Positions 5,940-8,485 of a DNA stretch of 8,485 nt are shown here, piece after piece. Source of the DNA: Leclercia sp. UBA7405 (GTDB lineage Bacteria; Pseudomonadota; Gammaproteobacteria; Enterobacterales; Enterobacteriaceae); assembly GCA_002469605.1 (NCBI GenBank), contig DKMV01000036.1:1-8485 (forward strand). The letters are read 5' to 3'. The notes beneath the pieces are model-generated. The model was not told where the DNA came from. It worked only from the letters and a program-made list of their open reading frames with translations, and made no database searches. Numbering within the stretch: the first letter of the stretch is position 1; the number at the start of each line of letters is the position of its first letter. A program made the translations under genes and the position numbers.

Positions 5940-7307
5940 ATGATTAGCGTATTCGATATTTTTAAAATCGGCATTGGCCCCTCCAGCTCACATACCGTTG
6001 GCCCAATGAAAGCCGGTAAACAATTCACGGACGATCTTATTACTCGCGGCATGCTGCACGACGTCACCCGCGTGGTGGTGGACGTGTACGGTTCGCTCTC
6101 GTTGACCGGTAAAGGTCACCATACGGACATCGCGATTATCATGGGTCTGGCGGGTAACCTGCCGGATACCGTCGATATCGACGCCATTCCCAGTTTTATT
6201 CAGGACGTAAATACCCATGGTCGTCTGCTGCTGGCCAACGGCGAGCATGAAGTAGAATTCCCGGTAGACCACTGCATGAATTTCCATGCGGATAACCTCT
6301 CCCTGCACGAAAACGGCATGCGCATTACCGCGCTGGCAGGCGATAAGGTGCTGTACAGCCAGACCTACTACTCCATCGGCGGCGGTTTTATCGTCGACGA
6401 AGAACACTTTGGACAGAGCACCAGCGCCCCGGTGGCGGTGCCCTATCCGTACAAATCGGCGGCCGATCTCCAGCGTCACTGCCAGGAGAGCGGGCTCTCC
6501 CTCTCCGGTCTGATGATGAAAAACGAGCTGGCGCTGCACAGCAAAGAAGCGCTGGAGCAGCATTTTGCCAACGTCTGGGAAGTGATGCGCGGCGGTATCG
6601 AGCGTGGCATCACCACCGAAGGCGTGCTGCCGGGTAAACTGCGCGTGCCGCGTCGTGCCGCCGCGCTGCGCCGTATGCTGGTGAGCGCCGATAAAACCAC
6701 CACCGACCCGATGGCAGTGGTGGACTGGATCAACATGTTCGCACTGGCGGTTAACGAAGAGAACGCCGCTGGCGGGCGTGTGGTCACCGCCCCAACCAAC
6801 GGCGCCTGCGGCATCGTTCCGGCCGTGCTGGCTTACTACGATAAGTTTATCCGCGAAGTAAACGCTAACTCATTGGCGCGCTACTTACTGGTCGCCAGCG
6901 CCGTTGGCTCGCTCTATAAGATGAACGCCTCTATCTCCGGCGCGGAAGTGGGCTGCCAGGGCGAAGTGGGCGTGGCCTGCTCGATGGCAGCGGCGGGCCT
7001 TGCCGAGCTGTTGGGCGGTAGCCCGACTCAGGTGTGCGTTGCGGCCGAGATTGGCATGGAGCATAACCTGGGTCTCACCTGCGACCCGGTAGCCGGCCAG
7101 GTGCAGGTTCCCTGCATTGAGCGTAACGCTATTGCCTCTGTTAAAGCGGTTAACGCCGCGCGCATGGCCCTGCGCCGGACCAGCGAGCCGCGCGTCTGTC
7201 TCGATAAAGTTATCGAAACCATGTATGAGACCGGGAAAGACATGAACGCCAAATACCGCGAAACCTCCCGCGGCGGTCTGGCGATGAAGATTGTCGCCTG
7301 CGACTGA
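5940..7307 (+). CDS. sdaB: L-serine ammonia-lyase 2 (iron-sulfur L-serine deaminase) SdaB
   Basis: A 455-residue protein, the same length as E. coli SdaB. It converts L-serine to pyruvate and ammonia using an oxygen-sensitive [4Fe-4S] cluster, not PLP. The N-terminal beta domain carries GPSSSHTVGPMKAG (13-26), the family signature. The C-terminal alpha domain carries TAPTNGACGI (283-292) and the cluster cysteines Cys339, Cys381 and Cys392 in VGCQGE, LTCDPVAG and VPCIERN. Cys454 near the C-terminus (IVACD) corresponds to the tail cysteine that caps the catalytic iron in the Legionella enzyme; these assignments use a constant 4-residue offset from that protein. All key residues are present, so it should be active. 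It starts at ATG 5940 with a poor Shine-Dalgarno, so it may depend on sdaC translation or carry a lower rate. It is expressed with sdaC and followed by a terminator. Confidence 0.97.
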   Translation: MISVFDIFKIGIGPSSSHTVGPMKAGKQFTDDLITRGMLHDVTRVVVDVYGSLSLTGKGHHTDIAIIMGLAGNLPDTVDIDAIPSFIQDVNTHGRLLLANGEHEVEFPVDHCMNFHADNLSLHENGMRITALAGDKVLYSQTYYSIGGGFIVDEEHFGQSTSAPVAVPYPYKSAADLQRHCQESGLSLSGLMMKNELALHSKEALEQHFANVWEVMRGGIERGITTEGVLPGKLRVPRRAAALRRMLVSADKTTTDPMAVVDWINMFALAVNEENAAGGRVVTAPTNGACGIVPAVLAYYDKFIREVNANSLARYLLVASAVGSLYKMNASISGAEVGCQGEVGVACSMAAAGLAELLGGSPTQVCVAAEIGMEHNLGLTCDPVAGQVQVPCIERNAIASVKAVNAARMALRRTSEPRVCLDKVIETMYETGKDMNAKYRETSRGGLAMKIVACD

Positions 7308-7312
7308 CCCAT

Positions 7313-7338
7313 AGCGCCTCGCTTTTGCGAGGCGCTTT
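7313..7338 (+). terminator. intrinsic terminator of the sdaCB operon
   Basis: AGCGCCTCGC (7313-7322) and GCGAGGCGCT (7327-7336) make a perfect 10-bp stem with a TTTT loop, 5 bases after the sdaB stop. The trailing T-run is short (TTT at 7336-7338, then CCCGATTT), so termination may be incomplete, but the stem is strong and well placed. Confidence 0.8.
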
Positions 7339-7415
7339 CCCGATTTGCCCGCCCTTCGTAGTTTCATCCCGCCGACAGTGATACCCTTTAGTCAGAAGAT
7401 GAAAGGAGATTATCT

Positions 7416-8171
7416 GTGGCTGTTCATTTGCTTATTGTTGACGCGCTTAACCTGATCCGCCGTATCCATGCGGTGCAGGGCACCCCCTGCAAGGAAACCT
7501 GCCTTAACGCGCTGGAACAGCTGATCCGCCATAGCCAGCCCACCCACGCGGTAGCGGTGTTTGACGACGAGGCGCGTAACCGCGGCTGGCGACACCAGCG
7601 TCTGCCCGACTATAAAGCCGGACGCGCGCCCATGCCCGACGTTCTGCACAGTGAAATGCCCGCCATTCGCCGCGCCTTTGAACAGCGCGGCGTGCCCTGC
7701 TGGGGCGCCGAGGGGAACGAAGCCGACGATCTCGCTGCCACCCTGGCGGTAAAGGTCGCGGGCGCAGGCCATCAGGCGACTATCGTCTCGACCGACAAAG
7801 GCTATTGCCAGCTGCTCTCTCCCACCATCCTTATCCGGGACTATTTCCAGAAACGCTGGCTGGATGCGCCCTTTGTCGCCAGCGAGTTCGGCGTCTCACC
7901 GCAGCAGTTGCCCGACTACTGGGGGCTGGCCGGTATTAGCAGTTCGAAAGTGCCGGGCGTTGCCGGGATCGGGCCGAAAAGCGCAGCGCAGCTGCTCACC
8001 GACTTTGGCAATCTGGAAGGGATATACGCCCGTCTGGATGAGGTGCCGGAGAAGTGGCGTAAGAAGCTGGAAACGCACAGGGAGATGGCCTTTATCTGCC
8101 GGGAAGTGGCCCGGTTACAGACCGATTTACAGCTGGACGGGAATTTACAGCAGTTGCGGCTGGAGCGGTAA
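7416..8171 (+). CDS. xni: flap endonuclease-like protein Xni (ExoIX)
   Basis: A 251-residue protein, the same length as E. coli Xni (YgdG, ExoIX). It starts at a GTG (7416) with AAAGGAG at 7402-7408; [20 protein letters not shown] matches the known start. It has the FEN/5'-3' exonuclease PIN fold: Asp9, Asp50/Asp51, Glu102, Asp104, Asp105 and Asp127 are in the positions of metal-1 ligands. A helix-3-turn-helix DNA-binding motif lies at about 170-194 ([20 protein letters not shown]). In active FENs this loop has aspartates (GDSSDNIPGV) that hold the second metal; here they are serine and lysine, and the later Asp of the DKD motif is Gly129. E. coli ExoIX has the same losses and acts as a structure-specific flap endonuclease with altered metal use (K+ in the H3TH). 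It is a stand-alone paralogue of the PolA 5'-nuclease domain. No clear promoter is visible in the 77 bases before it. Confidence 0.95.
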   Translation: MAVHLLIVDALNLIRRIHAVQGTPCKETCLNALEQLIRHSQPTHAVAVFDDEARNRGWRHQRLPDYKAGRAPMPDVLHSEMPAIRRAFEQRGVPCWGAEGNEADDLAATLAVKVAGAGHQATIVSTDKGYCQLLSPTILIRDYFQKRWLDAPFVASEFGVSPQQLPDYWGLAGISSSKVPGVAGIGPKSAAQLLTDFGNLEGIYARLDEVPEKWRKKLETHREMAFICREVARLQTDLQLDGNLQQLRLER

Positions 8172-8193
8172 CGCCAGCCTGGTGCGGTTATAG

Positions 8194-8288
8194 CCCCTCA
8201 CCCTCTCCCCGCAGGGGAGAGGGGACTGTCTGATGCGGTCTTGGTCTTTTCTCCCTCTCCCCTTTGGGGTGAGGGCCGGGGTGAGGGG
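8194..8288. repeat. composite intergenic palindromic repeat (enterobacterial CCCTCACCC/CCCTCTCCCC type)
   Basis: This 95-base block fills most of the gap between xni and rlmM, which converge. It holds two hairpins: CCCTCTCCCC (8201-8210) with GGGGAGAGGG (8214-8223), perfect with a 3-base loop; and CCCTCTCCCC (8253-8262) with GGGGTGAGGG (8266-8275), with one mismatch. The outer ends CCCCTCACCC (8194-8203) and GGGTGAGGGG (8279-8288) are also perfect 10-bp complements, so the whole unit can fold on itself. This CCCTCTCCCC-type sequence recurs between genes in Enterobacter, Klebsiella and relatives, as I recall. It is likely non-coding, mobilised passively like REP elements, and may act as a two-way transcript end. 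Exact family name not assigned. Confidence 0.8.
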
Positions 8289-8293
8289 AAAGA

Positions 8294-8485
8294 CTAGCGC
8301 TCGTCCCGACGCCCGCCCACCGCCGCCCACCAGCGACGAATGTGCACCGTCACCTCTTCACGGTCGTGATAGAGCTGGCGCGCCTGGATCACCACGTTAA
8401 TACCGTGCTGATCCATCTGTTCCTGGATAAAGGCCAGGTTCTGCGACACCTCTTCATAGCGCTTTTTCATCGGCAGCTTGAGGTT
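8294..8485 (-). CDS. rlmM: 23S rRNA 2'-O-ribose C2498 methyltransferase RlmM, C-terminal part
   Basis: The gene runs off the right edge; the last 63 codons and the TAG stop (complement at 8294-8296) are present. The translation begins [20 protein letters not shown] and ends [17 protein letters not shown], which matches the C-terminus of E. coli RlmM (YgdE; about 366 aa in full). The enzyme methylates the 2'-OH of C2498 in the peptidyl transferase region of 23S rRNA using SAM. The window holds only the end of the methyltransferase domain, with the characteristic KLPMKKR and [10 protein letters not shown] stretches. It converges on xni, with the composite repeat between them serving as a plausible transcript end. 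In E. coli the fucose genes separate xni from rlmM; here they do not. Confidence 0.94.
   Translation of the reverse strand, partial: NLKLPMKKRYEEVSQNLAFIQEQMDQHGINVVIQARQLYHDREEVTVHIRRWWAAVGGRRDER

Noticed and set aside
1..8485. A hidden defence, mobile or otherwise undescribed system
   Set aside because: All large reading frames have clear E. coli counterparts in essentially conserved order, with no transposase, integrase, toxin-antitoxin pair or foreign-looking segment. The only departure in gene order that I see is the missing fuc cluster.

Overview
This window looks like conserved chromosomal backbone from a member of the Enterobacteriaceae. Every protein gene has a close Escherichia coli counterpart that I recognise from memory. 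Residue differences from E. coli and the apparently high GC content suggest a genus near Enterobacter, Klebsiella, Leclercia or Lelliottia, but I cannot fix the genus from this sequence. I see no phage, transposon, CRISPR array, tRNA or rRNA, and no convincing undescribed system.

Left part (1-1631, minus strand): the start of truC (tRNA pseudouridine-65 synthase) overlaps the end of yqcC by 4 bases. Upstream of yqcC lies the regulatory RNA gene csrB, with about two dozen GGA motifs, a strong intrinsic terminator and a recognisable promoter. Further upstream are a near-consensus IHF-type site and a UvrY/SirA-type inverted repeat, as expected for the BarA-UvrY/CsrA circuit. These sit between csrB and the end of syd, which encodes a SecY-interacting protein and starts with GTG.

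Middle part (1632-4583, plus strand): queF (preQ0 reductase, queuosine pathway) is divergent from syd. It is followed by ppnN, a (p)ppGpp-controlled purine nucleotide nucleosidase that starts with TTG. A gene-free stretch of about 560 bases then leads into a CRP-type site, a -10 element at class II spacing and a leader of about 124 nt.

Right part (4584-8485): sdaC (serine/H+ symporter) and sdaB (iron-sulfur L-serine deaminase) form a serine uptake and degradation operon. An 8-bp UUCG hairpin lies between them and an intrinsic terminator follows. xni (FEN-like flap endonuclease ExoIX, GTG start) comes next, then a composite palindromic intergenic repeat, then the C-terminal end of rlmM (23S rRNA 2'-O-methyltransferase) on the minus strand. 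In E. coli the fucose genes lie between xni and rlmM; here the space holds only the repeat.

The points most worth checking are the missing fuc cluster with a repeat at the junction, the doubled UvrY half-sites at csrB, the sdaC leader, and the UUCG hairpin inside the serine operon.
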